A stretch of 64,000 nt of DNA. Source: Diphasiastrum complanatum. Its lineage: Eukaryota; Streptophyta; Lycopodiopsida; Lycopodiales; Lycopodiaceae. The stretch is from contig CM055097.1 of NCBI GenBank assembly GCA_029204225.1, forward strand, positions 15,123,484 through 15,187,483. Reading direction: 5' to 3'. The notes beneath the pieces are model-generated. The model searched no databases, was not told the origin of the DNA, and worked only from the letters and a program-made list of their open reading frames with translations. Below are positions 28,595-40,011 of this stretch, one piece after another. How positions within the stretch are numbered: position 1 is the first letter of the stretch; every line of letters starts with the position of its first letter. The translations under genes were made by a program, and so were the position numbers.

Positions 28595-29253
28595 TTATTG
28601 TACTTGACTTTTGAGGCGTTTGAAATGCTCGATATAGTCTCGTACACGTTCATCTTTTGCCATTTTGATGTTACTTAATTTGACAAAAGGATTCTCGATC
28701 AAGCGAAAGGGCTTAAAACACCTGATAAAGGACTCTTTCAAAATTGACCAGTCTATCTTATCTTCACGACCAAGGTTGAAAAACCAATCACGTGTTTTAG
28801 CGATCCTGGTCATTGAAAACAATTGGACCATAGCATCGGGAGATGTGTCGCCATACACATCACATGCATTCTCAAAGATTTGCAAAAATCTTTGAGGGTC
28901 CGAACTACCGTCAAACTTGGGTAGATCTAGCTTGGGTGTTCTCTTCTCATGATGAGCACCGTGGATAGCAAAAACGCCATTAAGGTGGGATATGGCCTGC
29001 GAGGGTTCAATACCATAAAATGGGCTCGTGCTCGTGAAGACTCGGCTCTATCAAGTTTTTGTCCCTCGAATGGATTTGCGGATGATCCATGTATATGGGC
29101 CCACATTCGGTAGAACCTATGGCGTCTGATTTGTTCAGCTGTAGGGGACCTGATCTCGTATGGATAATCTTTTGGAATTTCAAAATCGCAATTGATCCGG
29201 TCGAGAATTGACCTAATTGCCTCAGTCGAGATCTGATCGCATCCTTCAGTCAA
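28595..29253 (-). pseudogene. Gag core, copy 1 (Retrotrans_gag type)
   Basis: Frames at 29253-28927 and 28885-28595 are joined by a frameshift: HRFYRMWAHIHGSSANPFEG, then LPKFDGSSDPQRFLQIFENA, MVQLFSMTRIAKTRDWFFNL, WSILKESFIRCFKPFR, ERVRDYIEHFKRLKSQV. The A..WF.L...W..LK..F..RF pattern is the gypsy-type gag core. Continued by a charged segment at 28579-28358. Confidence 0.8.
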
Positions 29254-29997
29254 GATCTAAACCATAACCTTTGGTTGAGATGCTAACGGAAGCCATTGAT
29301 CGAAATTCTTACGGAAGCCATCGGTCGAGATGCCAACGGTAGCATTCGGTCGAGATGTCAATGAAAGCCTTTGATCAAGATCAGACACAAGGTCTTTGGT
29401 CGATATCTAACGCAAAGCCTTCAGTCGAGATCTGACAAAAGTCTCCGATCGAGATTCAAATGGAATGCTCCGGTTGAGATCTGATTGGAATGCTCCGATA
29501 GAGATCTGATTGGAATGTTCCGGTTGAGATCTAAGTGAAGAGCTCCAGTCGAGATATGACGCAAAGCCTCCAATCAAGATCTGACACAAAGCCTTCGGTC
29601 GAGATCTCACAGAAGTCTCCGGTCGAGATTCAAATGGAATGCTCTGATTGAGATCTGCTTAGGATGCTCCGATTGAGATCTGACTAGAATGCTCCAGTTG
29701 AGATCTGATGAAGCGCTTCGGTTGAGATCTGATGAAGGGCTTCGGTTGAGATCTGAATTTTTTATTTTCTTTGTAAGCACCTGCGTCGGTCGAGATGGTA
29801 AGAAAGAGAGGCTCGGCTGAGATGAGAGAGAAGGTGCTTGGTTGAGACGAGAGAGAAGGTGCTTGGCTGAGATGTGAGAGAAGGCGCTCGGTTGAGACGT
29901 GAGAGAAGGCACTCGGTTGAGACATGAGAGAAGGCGCTTAGTTGAGACGTGAGACAAGGCGCTCAGCTGAGACGTGAGAGAAGGCGCTCGGTTGAGA
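29197..29997. repeat. 25-bp minisatellite, about 32 units
   Basis: Imperfect tandem repeats of the type CGGTCGAGATCTGACACAAA-GCCTT. The right third is a subfamily, GGTTGAGACGTGAGAGAAGG-CGCTC. It is the leader of gag-only copy 1. Copy 2 has about 10 units. Confidence 0.9.
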
Positions 29998-30000
29998 TGG

Positions 30001-31050
30001 TGATGGAGGTCGGTGGAGACGATGGATAACTTGTGGGTAGAGGAGGATGTAGAAGGAGCTGAGGATGTGTGGAGGGTGGGTGCAGGTCGTTTTGATCTAT
30101 GAACGGATCTGGAAATGTTTCAAATTGCTTGTATGGATCCGATCAAAGGTAGTGTTGCAGCATATAGCGTTTCAAAATGTGAGTGGTGCAAGCGACAACG
30201 GGTCAAATATTGACAGATCCTTTGCCTAGGAGGATTTGTTTACTTCTTCTTTCTCTTACATCTTGTTCACCAAATTATTTCTGCCTGCTACCAGGCTTAT
30301 TCATGATTTATAGATGTTTTCTTGTTATTACAACCAAGCATGCATGCCAAAAACGTTCAACCATCAGATCAACATGCAAATTCGTTGAACAATGACTGAA
30401 CTCCTACTCTAATGCTACAAAAATGAACTGAAATCATATCCTAACACTACTATACTTGCATAAATCCACAAAAAAAGTCTAAGAATCAAGAAACCAACAG
30501 TCTTTTGATTCTTGGACATCCCAAGAACATCAAGAATAGGGTTGTAAGATAATATGCAGGAACTACACCACAAACCCAGTCTATTTAGTTCACCTGAATG
30601 CTGATTCCTACATTAATTCACAAACAAGAAATGAAAACTAATCTACTCTAGGAAAGCATGAAATCTAATCCACTCTAAGAACCACAACCACACACAAAGG
30701 AGAGAAGGGCAAGATCATGAATGCATTCACTCAAGAAACAAGCATGATCAAGGAGCTCAATGGATGCATCAAAACTCATGGAGGCTCTTCACATTTCAGC
30801 ATGGAGTAAGTACATTCTACAAAAAGCTCCTCTTCACAAAGAGGGAGTCTCTTAAATAAGCAAGAGAGCTCCTTAGGTGGCATCCTAGTGGCACTTCCAC
30901 ATTACACAAATTACAAGTGGAATAATGCTCTCCACTAGAGGTCACCATCAAAAGGTGGCTCACTCTATTTTCTTTAAGAGGGGTCTACTTGCATTTATTA
31001 CTTTGCCTAGAAATACTAGTTCCTACATGGTGGTTTCCATGTTCCAGGAT
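30001..31050 (-). other. LTR-like spacer between the two gag-only units
   Basis: No coding frame. In minus orientation it runs from the end of copy 2 to the leader of copy 1 and contains a TATTTAAG promoter-like box near 30852 followed by a C/T-rich stretch, as an LTR would. If so, the two units are a tandem element sharing this LTR. No flanking second LTR was recognised, so this stays tentative. Confidence 0.4.
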
Positions 31051-31673
31051 TCACCATGAGGCTTACACAGTTTCTACTTGACAGTACTGACTAGTATTCC
31101 TCGGCTCTCAGTCTTCGTTCATCTCGTCTTCTCAGAGACCTCCTTGGTCTAAGGTGAGAGGTGCTCTTGGGTAGCTCTGGCCGAGCATCTTGGGGATTCG
31201 TCAGAATCAGCCACCCCTAATGTGTTGCAGGACTCATTGCAACTCATATTGAATGTTGTCGCTCTGCTTTGCATTGACATTTTCGATTGTCACTTGGAAA
31301 AGCGTAGATCCTCATTCGTTTGCATAAAACCAAGTGTTTATTGTTGCCAATCTTTATCAAAAACTGTTTTTGCAACTTGCTGCAATGTAATCAAAATATC
31401 TTATTGTTGCAAGTGGTTGACATTCTCAAAACTGGAGAGCTCCCATCAGCTTCACGACTTACATGCTCAAGTGCTTTCCTCACGTCTCTTTGTTTTATCA
31501 CTTGTATCTATCATTGACGGTTTCATCTCTGGTTTCTTGGCAAATTCTAACTTATGGGAGGTCTGTATCCTCCATTTGCTTATGTGTGTTTTTCGTGGTT
31601 CTTCTCTCAGTTGAAGTTCCAGTCTCAAAAAAAACTTTCATTTTGCAGATTGCACAAACTTTGATTATCAGTC

Positions 31674-31922
31674 TCAAGGGAAATATGGGCTCATCAAAAA
31701 ATTGGTGGTAGGAACAAATTTGGGTGGACGGTTTGGTAACGGTAAGAAAACATGATGAAGGCTTGGTGAGTGGGTGAAGGAACTGATAGCTCTATAGTTG
31801 CAGCCTTGGACCCTTGCCATGTCGAGCTTTGACCACCACTTGTTGGGTGAGAAGTTCGCTTTATTTGCAGGTTCACGGTTGTCTTCATCTTTCTTTTTCT
31901 GCAACTCTTTCTTTTTATCCAT
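31674..31922 (-). CDS. Tail ORF of gag-only copy 2, unknown function
   Basis: 82-codon frame: Lys-rich start (MDKKKELQKKKDEDNREP), then KWWSKLDMARVQGCN, HSPSLHHVFLPLPNRPPKF and VPTTNFLMSP. It is the same peptide as in copy 1, where frames are broken. Conservation between copies may simply reflect recent duplication. Confidence 0.3.
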   Translation of the reverse strand: MDKKKELQKKKDEDNREPANKANFSPNKWWSKLDMARVQGCNYRAISSFTHSPSLHHVFLPLPNRPPKFVPTTNFLMSPYFP

Positions 31923-33499
31923 TGCTTTTGGATCTCTTTGGGCTTCATAAGAGGGGATTCAATTATCATTGCTCTAGAGAGTCTCTTTTGATCAAGATCG
32001 ATTTGACTCATCTGTTGCTTAGGTTTCGTCCTTTCCTCCTCAGCTTCTTTGCTTAATTTCTTATCTCTTCTAGTTGTTTCACATGCTTCTTAGATCATCT
32101 TTTGGCTGATCAACCATTGTAGGTGGTAGTTAGTCTCTGCAAGACACTTGCAATGATCATTTACCCACTTTGGTAAGACTATCAAACACTGGAAATTTCT
32201 TAGGAGAACAATGAATTGATAATAAACAAACAAATGGGAGGAAGGGTGGTGGTGGTAGTGACAACGGTAGATGGCATGGACGATAGACATGAGAATGGGC
32301 GCAGAAGTATGGCAAGAGGCCATTTGAACAAGGAGACTAATTTCCCAATGCTTGTGTTTCCCTTTCTGAAGGATCTTTGTCGTGACTGAGATACTTCTTA
32401 TGATTGAGTCACTTTGGATTGTCCATCTGCTTGCTTAGCCTCGTCGTTATCGTCTTTGGTTTGTGACCTTGATGTTGCTGGCAATGTGGCTGCTCCAGTG
32501 GATCCAAGCAGATCCACTCTCTCCCCCCCAAAAAAAAAAATCTATTGGTGGGGATGTTGTTGTTGGTAACTGTTCATGCTCAAGATTGGATCGACGTGTG
32601 GAACACATAGTTGAAACACGTTGAATATGTGACTGGACTAAAGATTGAACAAATTTTATTTAAATTTGTTTCGATCTTGTTGTAGTTGACTCAAAAATGA
32701 ATATGACGATGAGATGTAGGAATCAACTCTGACGTGATATGTACTTTGCAAATTTTCAGTATGCTCAAAGATCGTAAACTCTGTACAAGGTGAGCTGAAG
32801 ATAGATAGGTGAATGAAATGTGTTCTTGACGGAGGACTCTCGTGCAGTAGCTATTTCTCATGCAAAAATCAATCACACACTAGAAATGAAGAGGAACAAG
32901 GAAGTAAACGAATTGTACAGAGAGTGAGGACTGTATAGCACTTGTCAACGAAAACTTGCATTCATCAACATTGATAATTAACCTTGACAATTGCAATATT
33001 TCATTTGTTTTGTAGAGTAATGAGACTTACTCTGATATGCCCTTGTCAAAAACAAAGCAGAGTTAGTGACACTAAATCTACCATCGTTGATAGTAGATGT
33101 TGTAAGATATAGCTTAAGATGCAGTTATAGTTGAGGTACTATGTGCTGAGTACTTCTATGAGCCAGAGATTCAGAACCGAATCTCGATGTGAATTTCCAA
33201 TTGCTATATTTATTGTGTATTGGTACATTGGAAATCTTTTCAGCATGTGGAAAGACAAATAGATTTGAGGTTGTAGAAAGGGAGAAAATTTGTCAATTCC
33301 CTATGGAAGTTGCCTTTGGTTGGACATTGTAGCAGATGACGGAATATCGGTTTCACTTTCTTCCTACAAGGACTCAATTCAGATTGGTGTCTTTTTGCAT
33401 TATGGAACTGGTGAATTGCGTGGTAATGTAGAAGTTTGCAAGAAACTTCTCGAGTGAGCAACAGATTGAGCGGTTGGTTGTTATGGAGCAATCTTTGAA

Positions 33500-33685
33500 A
33501 CTGTGTTTTCTGACACAGTCAGGACACTCAGCGTGGTACTTGGCCTTGACTGGACAATCAACCATGAAGTGGCCGATTTCACCACAGATGAAACATTTGT
33601 TGTTCAATGGCTCTTGTATAACGTCATAGCCATCTTGTATGGTTAATGGTTCTGGACTTTTAGGTGGATATTCATGATAAGTCAA
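33500..33685 (-). pseudogene. CCHC zinc knuckle, copy 2
   Basis: NNKCFICGEIGHFMVDCPVK (CX2CX4HX4C), followed by AECPDCVRKHSFKDC, inside an open frame from 33685. Confidence 0.8.
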
Positions 33686-34050
33686 GGAATGTCCAAATTG
33701 TGAGAGTTATTCTTCATATCTTTGGATGGCATGTGTCTGGATAGGCTGATATGAAGGACAAACATCAGTAGGATGCCTAGCTCGACAGTGTGGGCACCAT
33801 ATTGGTTTTCGTCTATAAGGTACATGTGCAGCGTTTGGCTGACCAGACATACTTCTTTGGATAGACTTCAGGGTAGTTTGAAACTCATTGGTGAGTTCTT
33901 CACCTGTAGTTGATGTTGCTTGTTAAGCAACTCCAACTGAGATTTTCAATGCTGATATTGGGTATCCTCGATCGGCTTCGACTCATGGACAGGAGCACGT
34001 GGTGCTCTTATTTCTCTGGATTCATCAACATCTGATCCTTCATCTTCCTC

Positions 34051-34113
34051 GGTGTCCTACGAAGTCCGTGGAGGGTAAGACACCTTACGAAGCTTTTACT
34101 AGAAAGAAACCTA
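34051..34113 (+). repeat. Patch of copia integrase sequence inside gag-only copy 2
   Basis: Forward reading gives CPTKSVEGKTPYEAFTRKKP, the C-terminal motif of copia integrase cores (cf. GKTPFEALFGMKP in the copia element at 40-44 kb). Copy 1 has an unrelated 28-bp sequence here (near 28475-28502). It is opposite in orientation to the gag. Confidence 0.85.
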
Positions 34114-34171
34114 AGGCTCGTATATTTATCATTGGATTTAAGCTCGCGTCTGATCCATCTTGGAAGGCCGA

Positions 34172-34720
34172 CTAAAAACTAGATGATGAGCATTTTTTCA
34201 GAGGGTTGTTCTTGTACTTGACTTTTGAGGCATTTGAATGCTCGATATAGTCTCGTACACGTTCATCTTTTGCCATTTTGATGTTACTAAATTTGACAAA
34301 AGGATTTTCGATCAAGCGAAAGGGCTTAAAACGCTTGATAAAGGACTCTTTCAAAATTGACCAGTTTGTCTTATCTTCACGATCAAGGTTGAAAAACCAA
34401 TCACGTGCTTTAGCGATCGTGGTTATTGAAAACAACTGGACCATAGCATCGAGAGATGTTTCGCCATACACATCACATGCATTCTCAAAGATTTGCAAAA
34501 ATCTTTGAGGGTTCGAACTACCGTCAAACTTGGGTAGATTTAGCTTGGGTGTTCTCTTCTCATGATGAGCAACGTGGATAGCAAAAATGCCATTAAGATG
34601 GGTTCTGGCCTGTGAGGGTTCAACACCATAAAAATGGGCTCGTGCTTGTGAAGACTTGGTTCTATCAAGTTCTTGTCCCTTGAATGGATTTGCAGATGAT
34701 CCATGTATTTGGGCCCGCAT
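34172..34720 (-). CDS. Gag core, copy 2
   Basis: 182-codon open frame with HIAHHEKRTPKL-like start of the core, LPKFDGSSNPQRFLQIFENA, IAKARDWFFNLDREDK, WSILKESFIKRFKPFR and ERVRDYIEHSNASK. It is better preserved than copy 1, but a frameshift after DYIEH changes the C-terminus. Confidence 0.7.
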   Translation of the reverse strand: MRAQIHGSSANPFKGQELDRTKSSQARAHFYGVEPSQARTHLNGIFAIHVAHHEKRTPKLNLPKFDGSSNPQRFLQIFENACDVYGETSLDAMVQLFSITTIAKARDWFFNLDREDKTNWSILKESFIKRFKPFRLIENPFVKFSNIKMAKDERVRDYIEHSNASKVKYKNNPLKKCSSSSF

Positions 34721-35076
34721 TCGGTAGAACCTATGGCATCTAATTTGTTCAGCTATAGGGGACCTGATCTTGTATGGATAATCTTATGGGATTTCAGAAT
34801 TTGTATGCTGGTCCATTGGGTATTGTTGTGTCTTTTTCATGTTGAATTGTTTAGGGGTTTTGGTGTTTTTGGATTTTTTAGGGTTTTTAAAGAAGTCAAG
34901 GGGAAGACTCAGTATGAAAAGACCTTTCTATTGGTATGAATTTTGTGTTTTGAATTTTTTTTTAATAGACTTTAAGGCTCTGGAAAGATGGTGGTTCGAT
35001 CGAAATGGCAATGAGAGGTCTCGTTTGAGAGTTATGTGGTTTGGTCTTAATTCAGTCCGGTCGAGATGGGAGTTAA

Positions 35077-35325
35077 TTGATCCGGTCGAGAAATTGACCT
35101 AATTGCCTCGGTCGAGATCTGATTGTATCCTTTGGTCGAGATTTGAACTATAACCTTCGGTCGAGATGCTAACGAAAGTCGTTAGTCGAAATCCTAACGG
35201 AAGTCGTCGGTCGAGATGCCAATGGAAGCCTTCGGTTGAGATGTCAACGGAAGCCTTCGGTCGAGATCTGACACAAGGTCTTCAATCGAGATCTGACACA
35301 AGGTCTTCGATCGAGATCTGATGCA
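35077..35325. repeat. 25-bp minisatellite, about 10 units
   Basis: Same GGTCGAGATCTGACAC... unit as at 29197-29997 but far fewer copies, showing array-length change between the duplicates. Confidence 0.9.
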
Positions 35326-35330
35326 TCTAA

Positions 35331-35760
35331 TCTTCTCGACCATTGAGGATATAGCCTGGTTGGATCCAATAAATGTCCTCCTCGATAACTTCGTTGAGGA
35401 ATGTTGTTTGTACATCCATCTAGTGTAACTCAAGATCTGTTGCAGCATATGATAGTAGCAGTCGAATGGAAGTGTGCTTGACAACCAAACTAAAATATTC
35501 GAAGTAGTTGATATTGGGAATTTGTGAAAATCCCGTTGCCACAAGTCAAGTCTTCCTTCTGTCGATATTGTCGTCTGCTTTGTATTTGACCTTAAAAATC
35601 CATTTGCAGTTGATTACCTTTCTGCCTGTTGACAACTTAGTGACAGTCCATGCTTTTTCCACAGTGTCGAGTTCCTGCTTTGCTTTCAGTACATATAGTT
35701 GTGTTGTTGCAAGAGAGCCCATTCTACTGCACTAGGTGAGGATTTGCTTCCACAAAGAAA
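35331..35760 (-). pseudogene. Ty1/copia reverse transcriptase fragment
   Basis: Minus-strand frames: AWTVTKLSTGRKVINCKWIF, KVKYKADDNIDRRK, FSLVVKHTSIRLLLSYAATD, MDVQTTFLNEVIEEDIYWIQ, PGYILNGRED. This is the N-terminal half of copia RT up to the first catalytic Asp (V instead of the usual L/K before K/T-TAFLNG). Stops and frameshifts present. The YVDD half is missing. Confidence 0.85.
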
Positions 35761-36989
35761 CAATTATTGCAGAGACATCTTTGTGAGCTATCTTTGTTCA
35801 TTCTTCTAAATTCTCAGCTCAACTATAGTTCTAAGATAGATAGTTAGAGAAAGAGAGACATCATACTAGAGCAACAACAACGATGGTTTTATTATACACG
35901 ACATCTTCTCCCTGCAATTTCAAAAACACATCAATAATATTCTCATCCTCCTTTACATCTCCTTTGAGAACACCTTTGTTGCTCTCACGATGCTCTTTGA
36001 TGAAGACCTAAATGATCTTGTCTAGCCACCACACCTATAGCTTGATCGCATATCTCATCGTCGATCGGAACTCCATAGACTCAACATCCCATGATTTTCT
36101 TTCTCTATATTATTTTGGTCATGCAAACAAAAAAGCTTTTTGCTTGTGCTTATGGCTCGTGCATTGTTTGCTTGACTTTGTAAAAACTTTTTAATGGCAA
36201 CACATGCATGTTAGTTTAGCCCTCAACAAAGGTTTCAGGCCTAAAAGCTAAGATAACCACCACATAATATCCTTTAACGTTGACTTTTTTTAAAACTCCA
36301 TTGACCGAACTCAACACACAACATGTCTAATGTCCAACCGAGCAACTAATAAGTTGCTGGATATATACACATGGCTAACTAATTAAAAGAATGTTTAATC
36401 TATACTTTACAATTAGGGTAAAACACTACGTGTTGTTGGCAGTCGCCTTCGGACAGTATCTGATTCAGTTAGAGATTTTGTCCGGGCGTGATTCAATATA
36501 CTTGTTGATTTGTCGATAGTCGGATTGTGGCCGATTGTTCGAGGATGGCCGAATAATCAAATCTAGTCATATGGTCCGAGATGGTTGAACTGTCGAGGAT
36601 GGCCAAATAATCAAAGATGACCGAATAGTCGAAGTTGTCCGAACAATCGGGAAAACAATGTCATTGATTCTTTTGTATTTATGCAGACTGTCAAAAAACA
36701 AGTGTATTTTTGTAGAGTATGCGACTATACAAGTATTTACAACAACAAGTGAATGGATCTAGATTAGTAGAAAGATAGGGATGGAGAAGATATAAATTTA
36801 ACACTTTTCTCTGGTGGTGGCTTGAAATTATCGCTTTATTGGAGCCGATCTGGAGTTGAAGGATTCATCTCTCTCTCATCTCATTTGTATATTTTGGAGT
36901 TGGAGCACTTGAACCTTTAATTGTTGATGGTCGTTTGATTTGGATTAGTCTCAATCATGCATGTATATTGTCTGGCTTCTTTCATATTT
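35761..36989. other. No gene recognised; repeat copy at 36190-36320
   Basis: AT-rich DNA. The segment 36190-36320 is an inverted copy of part of the repeat at 23.8-23.95 kb. At 36520-36650 a short motif, (T)CCGAATAATCGAA, recurs about five times. Confidence 0.4.
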
Positions 36990-37325
36990 TGATTGTTGCT
37001 TTGCATGTTCATTCTGGTTGTAAATAGTCTCTACACTGTGTTTTGCATCTTTGTACTGCTTTTAAGTTGTCTCTCATTTCTATTTTGCATTGTCATACCA
37101 TTTTGCATCATCATACCGCTTTTCAACATTATATTAATTACTCTTGGTGCATCTTTATTATTGTTTTAAATTAGTCTTTTAATTATGTTTTGCATCCATT
37201 TTTCTAATTTCAACGTTGTTCTGCATATTCATACAACTTTTCAATAGTATTATAGTGCTCTTTTGCATCTTTACATTCTTTTGCATGTTTACCTTCTTTT
37301 GCATCTTTCAATACTCTGTTGCATT
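36990..37325. repeat. Array of TTTTGCAT motifs
   Basis: TTTTGCAT or a one-base variant occurs about ten times (near 36999, 37041, 37083, 37101, 37187, 37219, 37261, 37278, 37297, 37316), usually followed by a short T-rich stretch ending in TAC or TTC. Degenerate tandem repeat; function unknown. Confidence 0.6.
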
Positions 37326-38583
37326 TTCAGACTTTTTCGTACTTGCATAAGTTTCAAGCATGCGGGTATATTGGCAGACTTTTGGCATATTGTAATATTG
37401 TTTATCACCGGTTGCTCCATTGCAGGCTTGCTCTTATCGCATTTAGTCATCATTTGTCATCCTTATGGTCTGAGTCACATATCATTTCACATCTTGCAAT
37501 GTTTTGTTCATGTTTTAGTTGAGGTTCACTTTGTGCTTCACTAATTCTTCTAGACATGTGCATATGTTCTCTTTTTGTGTCGTGTATGTGAACATTGCCT
37601 TTGATATTGTTTGTAGTAGCCGTATATTGACTTATCTTTGTTTTATTTGCATTTTTGTGACCGACAATTTATCTGGTGTTTTGTTATTTGTCGAATCTCT
37701 TCTTTCACCTTCTCGGGACATCTTGACAGAGTTTGTGTATGATGCCTTAACCCTATCCCTCTCAAAGAGACTATGCGGTGTAGTGTGTCAAGTGCAATGT
37801 GTCCTTAGCCAAAAAAATCAATAGTTGTACATTTCATGAACAAGCATTATTATCGTATTGCTAGTGGCTTTAAGAGGCCAATTTGTGGAAAACCAACTTC
37901 AAAATTTTAAAAATCAATCTCAAGCTAGTACAATCAAAAGATACCAGCCTATCACACTTTTGGTTTGAAGTCTAAGAGATTTGATGCTATGCCTTCAAAA
38001 GTAGCAGCAACTAAGTTGACCTTAGACACCCCAACGCACCTTTCTTTTTTACCAACTGCCTTTGTGCATATCGAAGATTTCTCAGCACAGTGGTGGAGCA
38101 TGGTGCATAGCTCAGATCAAGAAGGATCAGATGTATTGTTTGATGACGGTCTGGAAGACTTCATTTTTCAAGAAGCTGAAGTAGACGATACGTTCCACAT
38201 TTGCTTGCTCTTTCCATTTGTTATTGCAACAACTTCATGAAGTATGTGACGCACTAGAATTTCACCATGATGATACTTTTAAATTCTTGGGTTTGTTCTC
38301 TACAACAGAGGTTTGTTATTGAGACAAATTCATGAAGTACGTGAAGGCACCATAATTTCACCATGATGATACTTTTAAATTCTTGGGTCTGTTCTCTACA
38401 ACAAAGACATTTTTCTGTGGAAACTTGAATCACAATAAATTCCTACTTTTAATTGATCACATGTTCACACTCTCTGCCAATACATTAATTTTTTTATTCA
38501 GTACAACAATTTCACTTTTTTTTTAGAGTATTTTGATTCTCTATAGTTCTACCTCATCTACTATATTTGTTTGAAAGGCTTGG
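37326..38583. other. No gene recognised; 95-bp tandem duplication
   Basis: The small frames at 37519-37824 and 37965-38240 resemble no known family. TTCATGAAGTATGTGACGCA... at 38234 recurs as TTCATGAAGTACGTGAAGGC... at 38329, a 95-bp tandem duplication ending near 38405. Confidence 0.45.
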
Positions 38584-39103
38584 TGTCATGTCCACGACCA
38601 ACACATAGGATTCGGTATACTCCTAGTCTTGGATACACGTTACTCCAGTGAAACAAGTTGTTAGTTATACCACGTCATACTGGACATGACCCAGAAGTAA
38701 CTAATAACCTTGTGAGGCCCATAACACACTAAATGGAGTTAGTACAAGGTTTGGGACAGTTTATGCATGTGTAGAGTTATCAATAACAATTCTATGAATA
38801 GAGGATCCATGCATAGAGACTCTATTCTAGATTAATCTATGAATAGGGGAGTAGGACCTTGCATGTCTATGTGCACAGGTGGTTCTAGGCTCTATATAAG
38901 GAGGCCAAACTTGCCCTAGTAGTCACATTTTGTTGTTGATTCATTGCCAGACTCTCACTCTACTTTCATGCTTTCTCATCTTTGGCTTGGGGGTGAAGCT
39001 TCTAGAGGTTGTTGGTTGCATTTACTTGGTTGGGTGGTTTCTCCATTGTGTTCGTCTTGTAAGCAAGATCTTGAGGAGCTTTCTCTTATAGTGGTATCAG
39101 AGC
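38584..39103 (+). mobile_element. Lone 5' LTR with primer-binding site
   Basis: Starts TGTCATGTCCACGACC, has a TATA box (CTATATAAGG, 38892-38901), and is followed by TGGTATCAGAGC at 39092-39103. About 250 bp of internal sequence follows before the copia element at 39359. The partner LTR and coding part are absent. The LTR end before the primer site (CTCTTATAG) does not show the usual CA. Confidence 0.6.
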
Positions 39104-39358
39104 AAGGCTTACGAAGATCGGGAAACTTGGAGAGGTGGTGCTTTTCATTGGAATGTTGATGGAGATCAACTAGTATTCTCATCCAGGTGGTGGAACAAGT
39201 GTTATCTCTTTGGTTATCCTTATGCTCAAAATATATTAACACTTTTCATGTTTGATAGAAACTCCTTACATCGTGGCCACTCTAAACTCATCGAAACTGT
39301 ATGAATACATAAACAAATAAGTTTCAAATCCCCATCAGCATTATCATAACATGATTAT

Positions 39359-40011
39359 TGTGAAAAACTCAGATCCAAAAGATGCTAAAGTTTCATAAAG
39401 ATCTTGGCCATGGAAGTTATGCACATCTAGATTGAAAAAATGATAGAAATTGTGATGTTAAGCATACTAAACATCAACTAAACATCAAGATCTGATCATA
39501 AGCTTCCACAAACAGAAACTTGCTGTCCCTGTCCGTACTTCAGAGCCTACAACCTGCATTTCACACGTGTGAAGCCATAGCAACAAAGAAATCACAATTC
39601 TAGTGGCTAGAATGCAAGATATGAACAAAAAAGTGAGAGAGAAGAAGATGGATCTTCAAAGAGCATAACATTCATTCAATAGAATGAAAATGAGATGTGT
39701 ACATACTCGTGGAGATGGCTATTTATAGCAGCCATAGTGCCTCTTGGCCACTTGTCTTATGATAGGCTAAAATTGGGGTCCAATAGGATTCACCCATATA
39801 CCTAGAAATTTGGTCAAATAGGAATGCACCAAATTATGAGCCAATAGAAGAGCTCCACACTCGACCTCCTCTAATTAATGTGACCTCAAAAGTAGTGTAC
39901 ACATACTTTGGGCCTCTACATACATGTATGAACCTATCTCTAACTTTTATTTGGCCATAGGCCTACAAAATCTCAAGTTAGGAAAATACTACTAGTTGAC
40001 AATTTTTCACA
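39359..40011 (-). repeat. 3' LTR of the young copia element
   Basis: 653 bp, TGTGAAAAATTG ... GTTTTTCACA in element orientation. Contains the gag-pol stop codon in its first bases. Confidence 0.95.

Larger units (their letters stand above)
25648..30000 (-). mobile_element. Gag-only retroelement, copy 1
   Basis: Copy 1 of a 4.3-kb unit repeated at 31051-35330. In element direction (minus): 25-bp minisatellite leader, gag core, CCHC knuckle, then a long poorly coding tail ending at GAGGCTTACACAG (25648). No protease, RT or integrase is found in either copy. The layout resembles non-autonomous gag-only (TR-GAG type) retroelements of plants. Classification is inference; gag type suggests Ty3/gypsy. 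Confidence 0.7.
31051..35330 (-). mobile_element. Gag-only retroelement, copy 2
   Basis: Direct copy of 25648-30000, offset about 5.4 kb, highly similar along its length. Differences from copy 1: an extra about 240 bp at 32370-32612, loss of about 100 bp near 33486, a 63-bp foreign patch at 34051-34113, an extra about 260 bp at 34805-35068, and only about 10 minisatellite units. It ends at 35330 against a copia RT fragment. Confidence 0.7.

Noticed and set aside
29407-29957. Frames with repeated SDLNRS-like peptides
   Set aside because: Translation of the 25-bp minisatellite. The unit is not a multiple of three, so no stable peptide repeat exists.
29197-29997. CRISPR-like array
   Set aside because: Repeats are head-to-tail without unique spacers, imperfect, and in a plant retroelement leader.
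37263-37824. Hydrophobic forward frames suggesting membrane proteins
   Set aside because: T-rich DNA yields Leu/Phe-rich frames by chance; overlapping frames look equally hydrophobic.
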